Assembly (NCBI GenBank): GCA_016508695.1
Contig: VNKQ01000006.1
Span: 62,001-126,000 of the forward strand
Length of the DNA stretch: 64,000 nucleotides
Origin: Hyphodiscus hymeniophilus
Lineage: Eukaryota; Ascomycota; Leotiomycetes; Helotiales; Hyphodiscaceae
Direction of reading: 5' to 3'
Shown: in pieces, positions 1-13,211 of the stretch
Layout: the number at the start of each line of letters is the position of its first letter
How positions within the stretch are numbered: the stretch's first letter is position 1
Made by a program: the position numbers and the translations under genes
The notes under the pieces: generated by a model
What the model was told of the DNA's origin: nothing
The model's database searches: none
The model's input: the letters and a program-made list of their open reading frames with translations, nothing else

Positions 1-942
1 ATAACTCCATGGTCTTCTCATGCAAGTGTGGCACAAATCACAGGTTCAGCGCAAAGAGAAGATGACGAATATATAGAAGTGAAAGAAAGAAGTCTGGCAC
101 ATTGCATCACCACAACAATAAGAATAGAGCGCATAACGAGTAAAGTATTACAGTACATTGACACCCACAAATGACGGAATTCCAAGGATCGAGAGCTGCT
201 GCAGTACCGAGACCCACACGAGCATCCCTCTTCCCTCCCATCGCCGACACATCTCACCGTCTTGCAAGCGAGCCGTGATTTCAAAGGCGATGTGCGAATA
301 GGAGTGTTCTGTTACTTCTGTTGTGTGCGTGCATGGGCTGTGCTAGTGAATGATGGAAGTGCGGATGGAGATGTCGTGATTGCGCCCCGTATTTGGAAGG
401 TGATCCGTTAACCTAGGTCATCACGTGCCAGCGAATTGTACCTACCTAAGGTAGGTAGGTACCTACTTTCTGTAAGCATTGCCTAATGAGACTGGTGAGA
501 GTTTTGTCACGGGTATTACGCTGGTGAAGGATGATACTTCAAGGTAAAATTGATCGATTCCATTATACATCTCACATGTAGACTAGCTAATCCGACCATA
601 AGAGGGAGGTATTCTTCCTGGCAAGGGACTATCCACCTATCTTTCAGAGTTGTCTATCAGAGACAACGGGGTATCATAGCACAAGCCATGCAACACCGTC
701 CTATGCAAGGTTGCTCCTGAGAATGCCATATGCTATGCGGGTACGAAAAAGCCTTGCAACCACCCACTTGAGGAGTCAAGGCGAACTATTTTTACAAGTT
801 GATTGCACGATCGAGGGTGATGGAGTTATCAACACTAGATCGTTCCAGAATCTCAGTCACTTCAGAGAGGTGACCGGTTCAAATGAGGTCGAGTATGCGT
901 GTGAACTCGAAGTTCAGAAAGAGTGGGCGACAAAAGCAGACC
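1..942. other. Intergenic, no gene recognised
   Basis: This stretch lies downstream of the Red1-like gene on the minus strand. Only short open frames of low-complexity or unconvincing composition occur. It holds a cluster of GGTAGG-type inverted repeats near 441-466, listed separately. Confidence 0.6.
441..466. repeat. Nested GGTAGG/CCTACC inverted repeats
   Basis: Bases 441-447 (CCTACCT) and 449-455 (AGGTAGG) are perfect inverted arms around one base. Bases 455-466 form the perfect palindrome GTAGGTACCTAC. Two overlapping palindromes within 26 bp could form alternative hairpins. A function is not apparent. Confidence 0.75.
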
Positions 943-3900
943 TCAAATCGTCGTGCCCTCGAGCATGAGAACTTTCGATGGATCATTCAGAAAATTGCTG
1001 CGATGAGCAAGAACTTCCAAGGCAATCGTATCAAAGTCTCGCACGTTTCTCTTACGCAACTCAATTAGAAGATTTTTCAGTCCTTCGCGGAACTTCTGCT
1101 GTTGATGGGCTGGGAATTCTGCTGGATTACCCAGAGTAGTGAGGATAGCGTCATCTGCACAAAGAAATAATGTCAGCCATGGGGACCAAAGGGGATACCA
1201 TGAGAGCTCAGGTAGGCTGGCTTCGACGACGCACCGGGAAGCGCAATGTCTCTAAAGTGCTGGAGGTCGCATGTGTTATCGTTGCAGACTCCACCAGCCA
1301 GTTCATAGCGACAGAACTCTGTGTTAGGTTTGATCTGGTGGCTGAAGGTCATTGACTTCAAGCCCCCAGGCACCTGTTGTTTAAATTCAGGATGGAAACG
1401 GAATGCTCGAAAGTACTTCAAGGGACTTTCATAAGGAGTGAAGGACTGGATCTGATTAGATGTCTCGGCAGGCTCCTGTAATGATATTAGTAGGTCAATC
1501 AGAATAGTACTAAGAAGAACGGTTTACTTCGGATTGGGGGTGGCCGGTGACCTGTAATTCATCTTCATCATTTCCGGCAGTGATTTCCAAACCACCTCTA
1601 CCGATTGAGAACTGTTCGAACTCGGTGACTGATTCGGGAGGTGCGGGACTAAAAGGAGGGATTGGTTCGGGGAAGGTATATCAACGGCTGGGTTTGCCCC
1701 TGGCGGCTCGTATTCGTCGTCCTGCTCTAGGTCTACGCCCAAGTTCATCGCCGAATTGTTTTGAACGATTGGGTGCTGACCTGCCACAACGCCGCCATCA
1801 TCGACTGCAGCCTGGGTCTCTAGAATCGCCAAGTTACTGTCAACTACCGAGCTGCTGCTTGAATTTGGGGCTAACTGAGCAGGATCTGGCGCATAGGAGT
1901 CTTCAATATCCATCATTTCTTGGCTCTGTTCGTGAGATTCTGCTTCTGCGCGAACCTGCTCTTGCAAGGCGGCTTCCTGAGCTTGATCAGAAGTCGAAGA
2001 TAAGTGATCAACGCCAATGGGACTGGGTCGACGGGAACCCTCGCTTCCACAAGTAGATGCATCCTTGCGAAGGTTACTGGTAGTATTGACAGTGACTGTG
2101 TCTGCGAACTCGTCATTGCGATTGCCGGACGTTGGGCGAGGCGGTGCAAATTCTGCTTGGCCTGGAACCGCGGGTATGGAAGTTAATCTCGTGGAAGCAG
2201 GATCTGCATTGGAGAGTGCGGGTCTAGAAGGAAGTCCAGCCTGCTCTGAATCTAATCGGTCAATTGGCAGCACGATTGAAATAGGGAGATCTGATCATTC
2301 CGTCAGTTATATCTTGCGATCGCCATTAAAAGCAACCAAGAGGAAGTTACGTACCAGAAGTGCTCGAAATCGTACTACGTGTGAGACTCTCGAGCTTATC
2401 CTTTTGCTCCTGAAGCTGATCTTCTGCTTCTTGACCAAGCCTTTCCATCTCCTCGGCCATTCTTTTCTTCTCGTCCATACTCTTCTGGACAGAAGCTTCA
2501 ATCTTGGCCATCGCCTCTCGTAGCTCTTGGAGTTTTCGTTGGCTTTCCTCAACTTCCGCATCAACACGAGGAAGATCGGCTGCTAGTGTGTTGCGGCGAA
2601 GCCGTCTACTCTCAGCTTCATTGCGCTTTAACTCAGCAGCCTTCTCTTGCTCTGCAACTTGCGTCTCTGCAAGTCTCTTCTGGTCATTGGCGACCTTGTC
2701 ATCGGTGACATTGATGAGTTGTTGCATCTGGAGAGAAGCTTCCACCTTGCTCGCGATATCACCATCACCAGTAGTGGATGAAGCGCCATTGTTTGGTTGA
2801 AATTGAGGTGTTGCGGCGCCGCTTGAACTCTTCTGGATCCGTCGTTTCGCTGCCTTTGCCGCTTCAGCCGCCGCAATCTTCCTTTTCAATTCCTCGATTT
2901 TCTTCTCGGTCTGCTGCAAGTCCTGAGGCTGGCCAAGGGTTGCTCTAGGTGCGGTAATTATTGGAGGTGTGCTAGCCGCAGAACCGTGAGGTGACATGAA
3001 TGCTCTGCGGCTAGGAAAGTTGGTCAGAGGTGGAAAGTCTTGAAGCATTGCCGTACGTTGATCTGACAACTTCCCAGCAGCCTGAAGAGGCGAGTCTTGA
3101 TCAGCTTGAGAGTCGAGATCCATAGCAACGTCTTCATCCTCGGAGTCTGGCTCTTCCTCGCTAACGTCAATGACCAACGAATCGTTACGGCTTTGGCCGA
3201 AAGGTCGCTTGTAAGGCATCGGGTAGGCAGGTACATCGAAGTCGGCTGCTACTGGACGTTTCCGTTGACTGCTTTGAGGGCCACCAAGCATTGTGCTGGT
3301 GGTTCCCGAGAGGGGTGCAGGACTCAACGTTGACGCCAGGAAAAGGCCCGGAATAACGGTCTGTGGTGGAGGAATAGTCTGTGCTGTAGCGGAAGACGAT
3401 TCGACTTTGTCTGAAGATTGGACGTTTTTCAAGGGAAGATCATCACTCGGAGATTTCGCATCAATCTTAGGCTGGACTGTAGGTGGAGGCGAGGTAGTGA
3501 GTGAATTTGAGGTGCTTGGCTTTGCAGATAAAGAAAGTGACGGTTCGGGCGGCTGAGATGTTGTAGCAACAACCGATAATGGCGCGTTGGTCTTCGCAGC
3601 CGCTTTCTGAGCACGTTCCGCTCGTGACTTACGCAGAGCTTCCATCTTCATCTTAAGATTCTTCTCCTTCTCCGTAGGTTCGGTCTCGGCGGAGGGCGCA
3701 GTAGGAAGCGCTGGCATGGTAGTGTTTGCATTGTTACCATTACTTTCCACGAGAATACCGCGCGGTTCAAGGCCCACTTCATGGGGGCTTTCATTCACTT
3801 TAGCCATGTCAACTGACATACCCTCCGAGGTTTTCACATCGTGCGTTTCAGCTGTTGGTTTTGATTCTGCAACTGCTGCTTTGGGGGCTTTCGAAAATCC

Positions 3901-5072
3901 AAGCTCATCGAATAGGGACCCCACAATATCAGGATTTAACCCCTCTTCGACGTAGTCTGGAAACCGAACTTCACGAGACCACAAGTTAAGAATAGCCCCT
4001 TCAGCCTTCTTTCGGTACTCGGCAACTGATTTTTGGTGAACAGCCATGGTTTCCTGGGCGACTTTGGGACTAGAAACAGTCTTTCTCGTATGGTTCGCAA
4101 CTTCAGTTGTGGGCTTGTGATGCGGGATTGGTCCCGCCGTAGTGCTGCTCTGTCTGCCTTGGTTTGTTGGGTCATTCCGGACTGAGCTCGCTGTATGAAG
4201 AGGAAGGGGGAGGTTCGCAGCAGGTTTGAGTGAATTTCCGGCAACTTCAGCTGAGAGAGCCTGGGAAGATCGCGGTGCGCCAGTCTGAATCCACGAAGTG
4301 CCATTTGCTGGTCGCTCAGGCACAGTGGCGGATGGTACACTATTATTGTGTTTTATCTTCCATCGCTCATCCTGGCTACCATCCAGTGGCGATGGCCCTG
4401 CTGCTGCATATGGGGAATAAGAATCTGACTCTCGCTGGTAGTTGTTGTAGTCGCTGCCTACAATCTAATCAGCTTCAATAGGGTTTTGATCATCATAGAC
4501 GGCGTACCAGGAGCATAATGCTGGTTGCTGTAGTCTTGGCCATTCGAATATACTGCACGATGCGCAGTGTTCATATAACCTGCATCGTTACCTTGATAGT
4601 AGCTTGATCCATAATCCGCAGAAGTAGCGGCACCATTGTTTTGGCCACCATATGAATCAAATTCCCCTTCACTGAGCTCACCTTCATCATAATGTGCAAG
4701 ATGCTGGGTAGGTTGCTGGTATGTTTGCGGTTGAGGGGGAACATATGATTGTGGAGCTTGATACCCGTATCCTACGTACGGTGTATTACTCTGTGGATTC
4801 GTATAAGAGGGTAATGGAGCACCATCCTGATTCCAACCTTGGTAAATGGGCAAGGGAGGAGGTGCAGGCGCTAAAGAGGCAGCACTGAATCCAGGGATGG
4901 AGTTATTATACGCATACGCCGACGCATTGAAGTTGGGTGCCATGTGTGTTTGTGTATTGCGACCGTCCTCATGTTGCGCGTATTGATTCGGATACGAGGG
5001 TTGGAGGTAAGGAGCATTTGGTTGAGGTTGGGGATACGCGCCATACGGAGGCGCTTGAGGATAATCTGACAT
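943..5072 (-). CDS. Red1/ZFC3H1-like CCCH zinc-finger protein, nuclear exosome adaptor
   Basis: Five minus-strand exons are supported: 5072-4508, 4457-2355, 2290-about 1602, 1475-1235 and 1154-943, giving about 1269 residues. The N-terminus is Pro/Gln/Tyr-rich and carries an acidic DEGELSEGEFD motif. The middle is low complexity with a glutamate/arginine coiled coil, encoded at about 2350-2900. Exon 4 encodes a CCCH finger, EFCRYELAGGVCNDNTC followed by DLQH (C-x8-C-x4-C-x3-H), which matches the putative zinc-finger family of fission yeast Red1 and human ZFC3H1. Those proteins link Mtr4 to the nuclear exosome for RNA elimination, so a nuclear RNA-surveillance role is inferred. The exon 3/exon 4 junction is ambiguous: the 52-bp intron 1476-1527 looks canonical but shifts frame, while a donor at 1601 keeps frame. 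The gene diverges from the myosin gene. Confidence 0.8.
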
Positions 5073-5891
5073 CGTTGGAGAGATGATAGATATTGCGCAT
5101 TATCGACTCGGCCGGGGAGAAGTATGCGATCGAGATTCAGACCACATATGCCGAAATACACAACTTTATGAATCGATCTGGTGGATGTACTGTGTTGGTT
5201 TGAAAGACTCAAAGGTTCTGCAACAAAAGGAAAGGACAGGAGAGTGAATGACAGTCGGTGGCCGAAGTAGACAGATGTGTCTAAGGAAACAGTCCTTAGA
5301 TGAAGATCTGGAATAGAAAATCAATTAATGCCACAGGATCCTTTGTTGCGATCGTGATGCAAAAGGCAAGGTGTTGATCGTTTTTGGACGAACTGAATGA
5401 ACGGCACCCGATCCTCGATGTTCTTTATTAGCGTGAAGTGTGGAGACCGATCACGTGCAATGCAGGCCAGGAACTCAGGTGCTGTCTTGTACGCAACCGC
5501 AATGGAGCTTTAAAATGGCAATAGCTTCTTCAAGATTCACTCATCTTTTCATTGCTATAGTCCAAAATCACGTATAAGTTTTTTTGCTCTGTCCACTACC
5601 TTTTTTCCTGACCCAGTGTTCGGATGACAAGTGGTGTGTACAAGTACGTAATCCATGAGAACGTCCGTGCACGGAAGTCGCGATGGTTTGTTTACTTTCA
5701 ATAGCCGACCGCATCATGGCGAAGAAACACATTACCACAAATTTCGACTTCATGAGTGTAGTCTTGTTATCCCCTGCTACCCGTTTCTTCAATTATTTCC
5801 GTGGTTCACAAATCCCCCACCATTAATGTGCCCATGGATTGATGTTGCTTCACGCTCACGACGTTACTGAATCTCTTGAGAGCGTCTTACA
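5073..5891. promoter_or_regulatory. Shared divergent promoter, Red1-like / myosin
   Basis: These 819 bp separate two divergent start codons and must hold both promoters. A CACGTG hexamer sits near 5453. Short open frames here are unconvincing. No clear TATA box was picked for either side. Confidence 0.5.
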
Positions 5892-8800
5892 ATGTCCTCA
5901 ACTTCTCCGCAGAAGAGGGGGAACCCTTTTGCCAGGACGAAATCTTCATCACCCGCCCCGACGAGTCCTCCAATCTCTAATGGCAGGCCAAAGTCAATGA
6001 TAATGCCGTCCCAACTCACGCCAAACTCCCCTCACAGTCGAGTTCAATCCTACTCCTCACTCGCAGGCCTGGTCTCTCCTAATCATAATAATAATGACTC
6101 GAACTCACATTATCGATCCAACTCCAAAAATGATACCCCAACGTCAAATACATTCGCACCATCGTTCATCAAAACAGAGGAGATGCGCCGTGGGCCAGAG
6201 ATCGTGAAAGGCATCGAGGGCGAGAATGACTTCTCAGGGAAGAGATATGTCTGGCTGAGGGACCCGCAGACTGCCTTTGTGAAAGGCTGGATTGTGGAGG
6301 AACTAGAAAATAACCATATTCTCGTTCAGTGCGATGATGGCAGTGTAGGTGCTCTCATTACAAACTCAGACTATCACGGCTAAATCCATATAGCAAAGAG
6401 AGGTCGATGCGGACAGTGTAGATAAAGTCAATCCTGCGAAGTTCGACAAGGCAGATGACATGGCAGAGCTTACACATCTGAATGAAGCTTCGGTTGTACA
6501 CAACCTTCACATGAGATACCAGGCCGACCTAATATACACTTACTCTGGACTGTTTCTCGTAACTATCAATCCGTACTGTCCGCTCCCAATCTACACGAAC
6601 GAGTACATCAATATGTACAAGGGACAAAGCCGAGAAGAAACAAAGCCTCACATTTATGCCATGGCCGATGAAGCTTTTAGAAACCTTGTCGATGAGGGAG
6701 AGAATCAAAGCATTCTAGTGACTGGCGAATCTGGTGCTGGAAAGACAGAGAATACAAAGAAGGTCATACAATATCTTGCAGCGGTAGCACACTCAGACTC
6801 GCCGGTCAAGAATAAGACTCAGCATTCGAATCTTTCGCAGCAGATTCTTCGCGCGAATCCAATCCTTGAAGCCTTCGGTAACGCACAAACTGTCCGCAAT
6901 AACAATTCCTCGCGATTTGGCAAATTCATTCGTATCGAATTTACGAGAACTGGAACCATCGCTGGAGCTTTTATCGACTGGTACTTGTTGGAAAAGTCTC
7001 GTGTTGTTAGACTCAATGCACACGAGAGGAATTATCACGTCTTTTACCAACTCCTGAAAGGTGCAGATCGTAAGATGAAACAGGAGTTCTTGCTGGACAA
7101 TCTTAATGTCGACGATTTTGCGTATACAAGAGACGGGCATGACACAATTGCTGGAGTATCTGACCGAGATGAATGGAATTTGTTGATTGAGGCTTTCAAT
7201 ATCATGGGATTTTCCGAACAAGAGCAGTTCTCAATTCTCCGGACGGTTGCTGCAGTCCTGCATTTGGGTAACATCACTGTGATGAAGGAAAGTCGAGCAG
7301 CAGATCAGGCTCGCCTGGGCCAAGATGCTCGCCCCGAAGCAGAGAAGGTTTGCAATCTTCTCGGTATACCCGTGGAGCCTTTTCTGCAAGGTCTTCTTCA
7401 TCCCAAAGTCAAGGCTGGAAGGGAGTGGGTGGAGAAAGTTCAAACTCCCGAACAAGTCAGACTCGCGATAGATGCTTTAGCGAAAGGCATCTACGAGCGC
7501 GGCTTCGGTGACCTGGTTAGTAGAATCAATCGTCAGCTGGATAGAACTGGAATGGGACTCGACGATTCGCACTTCATTGGCGTACTCGATATTGCCGGAT
7601 TCGAAATCTTCGAGGAGAATAGCTTCGAGCAACTTTGCATCAACTACACGAACGAGAAACTCCAACAATTCTTCAACCACCACATGTTTGTGCTTGAGCA
7701 GGAAGAATATGCACGAGAACAGATTGAATGGAAATTTATCGACTTTGGACACGATCTTCAGCCTACTATCGATCTAATTGAGTTACCCAATCCAATCGGT
7801 ATATTTTCGTGCCTGGACGAAGACTCGGTTATGCCGAAAGCTACAGATAAGTCTTTCACAGAGAAGCTACACTCGCTCTGGGACCGGAAGACCCCAAAAT
7901 TCCGATCCTCACGACTCGGTCAAGGTTTTCTGCTCACACATTACGCGGCTGAAGTTGAGTACTCAACCGATGGTTGGTTAGAGAAGAACAAAGATCCACT
8001 AAACGATAACATCACGAGGCTCCTGGCCGCATCAACAGATAAGCATGTAGCAGCTCTCTTCGCCGATTGTGGTGATGGCGATGACGACTTCGGGGCGACT
8101 AGAAGCAGGGTCAAAAAAGGACTTTTCCGAACCGTCGCACAGAGACACAAAGAGCAACTTTCGAGCTTGATGGCCCAGCTGCATTCTACACATCCACATT
8201 TTGTGCGCTGCATTATTCCCAACCACAAGAAACGTCCCAAACAGCTTAGTGCTCCACTCGTTCTTGACCAACTGCGTTGTAATGGTGTTCTCGAAGGCAT
8301 TCGAATCGCACGGACTGGTTTCCCTAACCGCCTCCAATTCTCGGAATTCCGTCAACGATATGAGGTCTTGTGTCGAAACATGCCGAAGGGATATCTCGAG
8401 GGGCAAGCTGCAGCTATAATTATGCTTGATAAGCTGAATCTAGACAAGTCCTTATTCCGTGTCGGTCTTACCAAGGTCTTCTTCCGAGCCGGTGTTTTAG
8501 CGGAACTGGAAGAGCAACGCGATGCCTTGATCCGCGATATCATGTCTCGTTTCCAATCCGTTGCCCGAGGTTTCACCCAAAGAAGGATCGCTCACAAGCG
8601 ATTATACCGCGCAGAAGCTACGCGCATCATCCAGCGCAATCTCCAAGTCTACTCTGATCTATGTGATAATCCGTGGTGGAGGCTTCTGGTGCGAATGAGG
8701 CCTCTCTTAGGTGCGACGCGAACATCAGGTGAAATCAAAAAACGGGACGAGGTGATCCAGAAATTGGGTGAGAAAATGAAGCAAGATGCCGCCGATCGGC

Positions 8801-11800
8801 AAAGAGGGGAAGAAGAGATACGCAATGCCCGCACTGAGATGCAGCGTATACAACAAACCCTCGAAAGTGAACGTGCTCTGGCGCTGGATAAGGAGGAGAT
8901 CCAGAAACGACTCCAGCTTAGGGTCACTACCATTACTGACCAACTTGGTGGCGCTCTTGAAGACAATGAGAAGCTTGAGGATCAGATCGATGATCTCCTG
9001 GCTGCAAAGAAAAGGGTCGAGCAGCAACTTGAGCATTGCAGATCCGATCTCGAAAAAGCTGGGCTGATCGTCTCTAAGTTGGAAGACACCAAAAGAGAGC
9101 TCACAGAGAAGTTTGATGATGCCATTGCACGTTACAACGAATTAGAGCAGTCCCATTCGCAAAGAAGCACTGAGGAATCTCGCCTTTCCCAAGAACTTCG
9201 GATGTTGCAGAGCCAACTAAGTATGAAGGACCGCAAAGTGCAAGATCTCGAAAGTAAGCTCCTAAAAGTTGACCAAGATCTTGATATTAAGTTCGCCGCC
9301 ACAACCAAGGAGCTCCAAGCGTCAAAAGCTCGAGAAAAGGATCTTGCTGTTGAGAATGCCAGCGTCCAGAAGCAGCTCTCACAACTATCTGCCACGTCCA
9401 CTGGGTATGAGGATCTTGTCCGACGAAAAGAAAGCGAACTGTCTATCCTTCGATCGGATAATCGTAAATACGAGGTGGAGCGCAAGACTTTTGATGATGA
9501 GAAGCGTGCACTGGCTGCAGATAAGGAGAATGTCGTCAGTAGGCTTCGAGAGGTTCAAGCAGAAATGTTTGCCATGAAGTCTCAAAAGGCCAACCTTGAG
9601 AAAGAGGTAGCCGAAGCCAGACGTCTTCTTGACACGAGGATCAATGAGGGTGCCGAAGCCGGACAGAAATGCAAAATGTACGAGGCTCAACTTGCTGATT
9701 ACAAAGAGCAGCTGGCCGAAGCTCAAAGGGAATTGAGCAGGGAACGACAGTCGCGAGATGATGTCCAGCTTCTCGAGGCACACAAGTACCGTGAACTCGA
9801 CGACAAATACCAAGCACTGAACGAAGCCAAGATCATTATCGAGAAGGAATTGTACGTACAGCAGGACACCCTTCGACGAGCGACAGAAAATCGAGTTATC
9901 GCGGAAAAGGAGCGCAACGAGGCCCGCGATCAGATCAGGAAGCTGAGGGAGGCCAAGGCTGCTGCTGAAGAAGCCAGGATACAGGCCGAGCTGGCTCATG
10001 ATCGTAGTGCATCTTTAATGGCTCGTGAACGCGAAGCTGGTCTGAGTAAGGACCTTGAAGCTGAACAAAGCCGCTCTCGATATCTCGAGGAGGAATGTGG
10101 CCGACTCAAATTGCAAGTTGACGAATTGAACAAGATGATCCTCGAATCAGGTGATTTCGGACTTCGCGTCGACAAGGAGAAAGAGCGGTTGGAACAGGAG
10201 CTCAAGACTGCCCGAAGCCGCCTCAATGCCTCTGAGGCAGATGTCAAATCACTCATGAACAAGCTCCAGACTAAACAGCTCGAGATTTCTCGTTCTGCGT
10301 CGCGGGCCAGTGAGACAAATCGAGGCCAGCTACAAAGCCTACAGCGAGACAACGCAAAGCTGGAAGGTTTGAACCAAAAGCTTAACAAACAAATCGGAGA
10401 AACTCAAGAAACGCTCGCCTCAAAAGAGAAGCAGATTGAGAAACTGCAACTGAGTTTGGAGGATCTCAACCATGAAGTCGAACGTGAGCACAAGACGAGT
10501 CGAAATGCAGAGAAAGTCTCATCCACTTTCACTACTCAAATCGCGGAAGCCAATCGAAAACTCGATGACGAACGCCAATTACACGGTCAAGCTCAAGCAA
10601 AGAACCGACAACTTCAGGCAATCCTTGAAAATCGCGATAAAGAAATTCTGGAGCTATTGAAGAAGGTCGATCCTGATATGAAACCCCCAACGCCCCAATT
10701 CGGGCTCGACGGTGGAAGTGATAGGAGCAGGACTCCTCCCAACCTCGTCCCAAATCTTACCCAGAAGATTGAGGAATTACAGCAGAACCTTCGAGTCCAA
10801 TCTGCAGGAAGATCGAATGCCGAAGCCCAGTTGGCAGACTTGCGACAGCGATATGAGGATGAATTTGATTCACCCGAGAGACTGTCACCAAGTCGTCCGA
10901 AACTGGAAGAGATCAATCCCAACCAGGGTCCATTCAACTCTCCAAGTCACTTGAGAAACAAATTGAATGCTAGACCCCGATCCAATGTCTCCACGCCAAC
11001 CCGTCGCTTCCCTAGCAACGGAACAGAAGCCCAAGACTCTGGTCGATCCGATCGTACAGCAGATATTCTCAGCTTCAACAATCGGATGGATCTTAAGGCT
11101 GATCTCGAAGAGCTTCAAAATCAGCTCCAGCTGACTCAGATGCAAAATCGCCACCTGCAAAGCCAAATTGATCGATCCTCGCCTTCGCGAGAGTTGTGGC
11201 CGGAGGATAGCCCTTCTATGCGCCGTGTCCAGAAGCTCGAGCAGGCTAACAGCAGACTGCATGATATGCTTGATGATTCGGCCAAAAAGGTTTCAGCTCT
11301 TGAGAAGAGCATCCAGACAGGAGCGCTGTCTCTCCGCGATGTTCAAACGAAATCGCATGAGGAGCTTTTCGAACTCATCAATAACCAAGAGGACTCTAGA
11401 AGATCTCTCATGCATGTCCACAAGGATGCAGTCGCAGAACTCCAGGATACGAAGAAGCATTTTGAAAGCCTGAAGCATGCTCGTTCTACTTTGGAAGTCG
11501 AGCTTCGGGACGCCAGGTCTGACTTGGAAGATATAACTCTCCAGAGAGACCAGGATGCCGCGAGTCGAAGCCAGCTTCTTCAGGAATTTGCAGACCTTCA
11601 AATTCGACTGGACTCCGAATCTTCGAAACTTGCAGACGTCTCGTCAAGTCTGTCTCTTTACAAGAGTCGCGCGGATGAGTACTTCAGTAAGCTCGAGCAG
11701 GCTGAGATTGCTGTTCTCAAAGCATCAAGAGCCGAACAATTTGCCAGAGAGCAGGCTAGAGAGGCCGAAGACACTTGTGCGGAGATCATGTCAGAGCGAA

Positions 11801-13211
11801 GGCAGATGGACGCCACAATCGAGGACCTTCAGAGACAGAACCAAAGCTACGAAGAGCGTCTCGAAGATGTTTCTGCTGATTGTGAAGCCGCGACACAGGC
11901 TCGGAAGCGCTTGCAACACGAACTGGAAGACTATCGCAGCCAGCGAGCCATGGACATCGAAGACAAGGAATCCAGCATGGAGCAAACGCGCAAGAAATAC
12001 CAGACTGAATTCGCTACACTCACCAACGAGTTGGACATTGCCCGGGAAGAGAAACTCTTCAAACAAGCTGAGAATACACGTTTGAGAGAAGAGCTGGACG
12101 AGCTGAGATCGAAATGGGACGACGAGGTTCTCAACAGCTCCACATGGTCCAAGGAGAAATCACGTCTCGAATCCACACTCGCCGATCTAGCTGCTTCGCG
12201 AGATGAAGCTGCCAATGCCCATAAAGAGGCCAATGGCAAAGTTGTCTCTCTCCTCTCCCAGGTCCGTAGTCTACGCACATCTGTTGATGATGTTTCCGCT
12301 GAACGCGATACCCTGCAACGGGAGAAGCGGGGCCTAGAAGCAAGACTCGAGGAAGCGAAGGCTGGTCTCGAGGATCTCGCTCGCAGCGATAGTCCGTCTT
12401 TACGTAATGCGGCGGGTATAGATCGTGAGTTGCTCGAGCTTAAGTCCAACATGGCGCAGCAGGAGGATGTCGCTGCCGCCGCTGTGAACAAGATGAGACG
12501 AGCCGAAGCACTAGCCAGTGAGATGCAAAAAGATATCGTTGCTGAGCGGGAGATGACAGCGCAGCTGAACACAGAGAAGGCTGCTTTGGAGAGAAGTCTC
12601 AAAGAAGTCCAAGTCAGACTTGTTGATCTTGAGACTAAAGGGTACTCTAGCGCAAGCCAGGATGTTAGGTTCCTTCATGGAAGAGTGCAAGAGGTCAGTT
12701 GAAGATTACCAGCCCGAGAACACCGTTACTAATGATTGCGTAGCTGGAGAAACAACTCGAAGCCCAGTTGACCCAACAATCTCAGTCTCAACGTTCAGTC
12801 CGGAATGTTGACCGCACCGTCAAAGACCTGCAGCTGCAAATCGAGCGGAAAGAAAAGGCGGCCACACAATTACATGACGATCTCACGCGGTCCCGCGACA
12901 AGGTTGAGAAGCTTCTCAAGACGATTGATGAACTACAGCAATCGGAGAGCGAGGCCCAACTGCAGGCCAAGAGAGCGGAAAGAGAGTGCAGGGAAACCAA
13001 GGAGCAGAAGTTGAGATTAGAGAGAGAGAACGAAGGATGGAAAAGCACCGCTGCTGGGATGGGAGTAGGGAGACCCGGGAGTGTAATTGGGAGTCGGAGA
13101 GTGGGAAGTGGGACTTGGAAAGGCAGTGAATATGGCGAAGGTGGGGTGGAGATCCCGAAACGAAAGAGCAGTCTTAGTAGACAGTTCAGCATGAGTAAGG
13201 GCTTCTTGTGA
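5892..13211 (+). CDS. myoB: Class II myosin heavy chain (MyoB/Myo2 type)
   Basis: Exons 5892-6344, 6394-12693 and 12744-13211 join in phase 0 to about 2405 residues, very close to Aspergillus MyoB-type myosins. The order is a Ser/Pro-rich head, an SH3-like myosin N-domain (about 115-151), then the motor with P-loop GESGAGKT (about 262), switch I NNNSSRFGK and switch II DIAGFEIFEENS followed by the relay region. An actin-binding stretch HPHFVRCIIPNHKKRPK precedes two degenerate IQ motifs near residue 870. From about 910 onward there is a long coiled-coil rod, broken at about 1584-1757 by a Pro/Ser-rich segment with several SP/TP sites. The C-terminal tail after the coil is Gly/Ser/Arg-rich. 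The family builds the contractile actin ring and drives septation; that role is inferred from homology. Confidence 0.97.
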
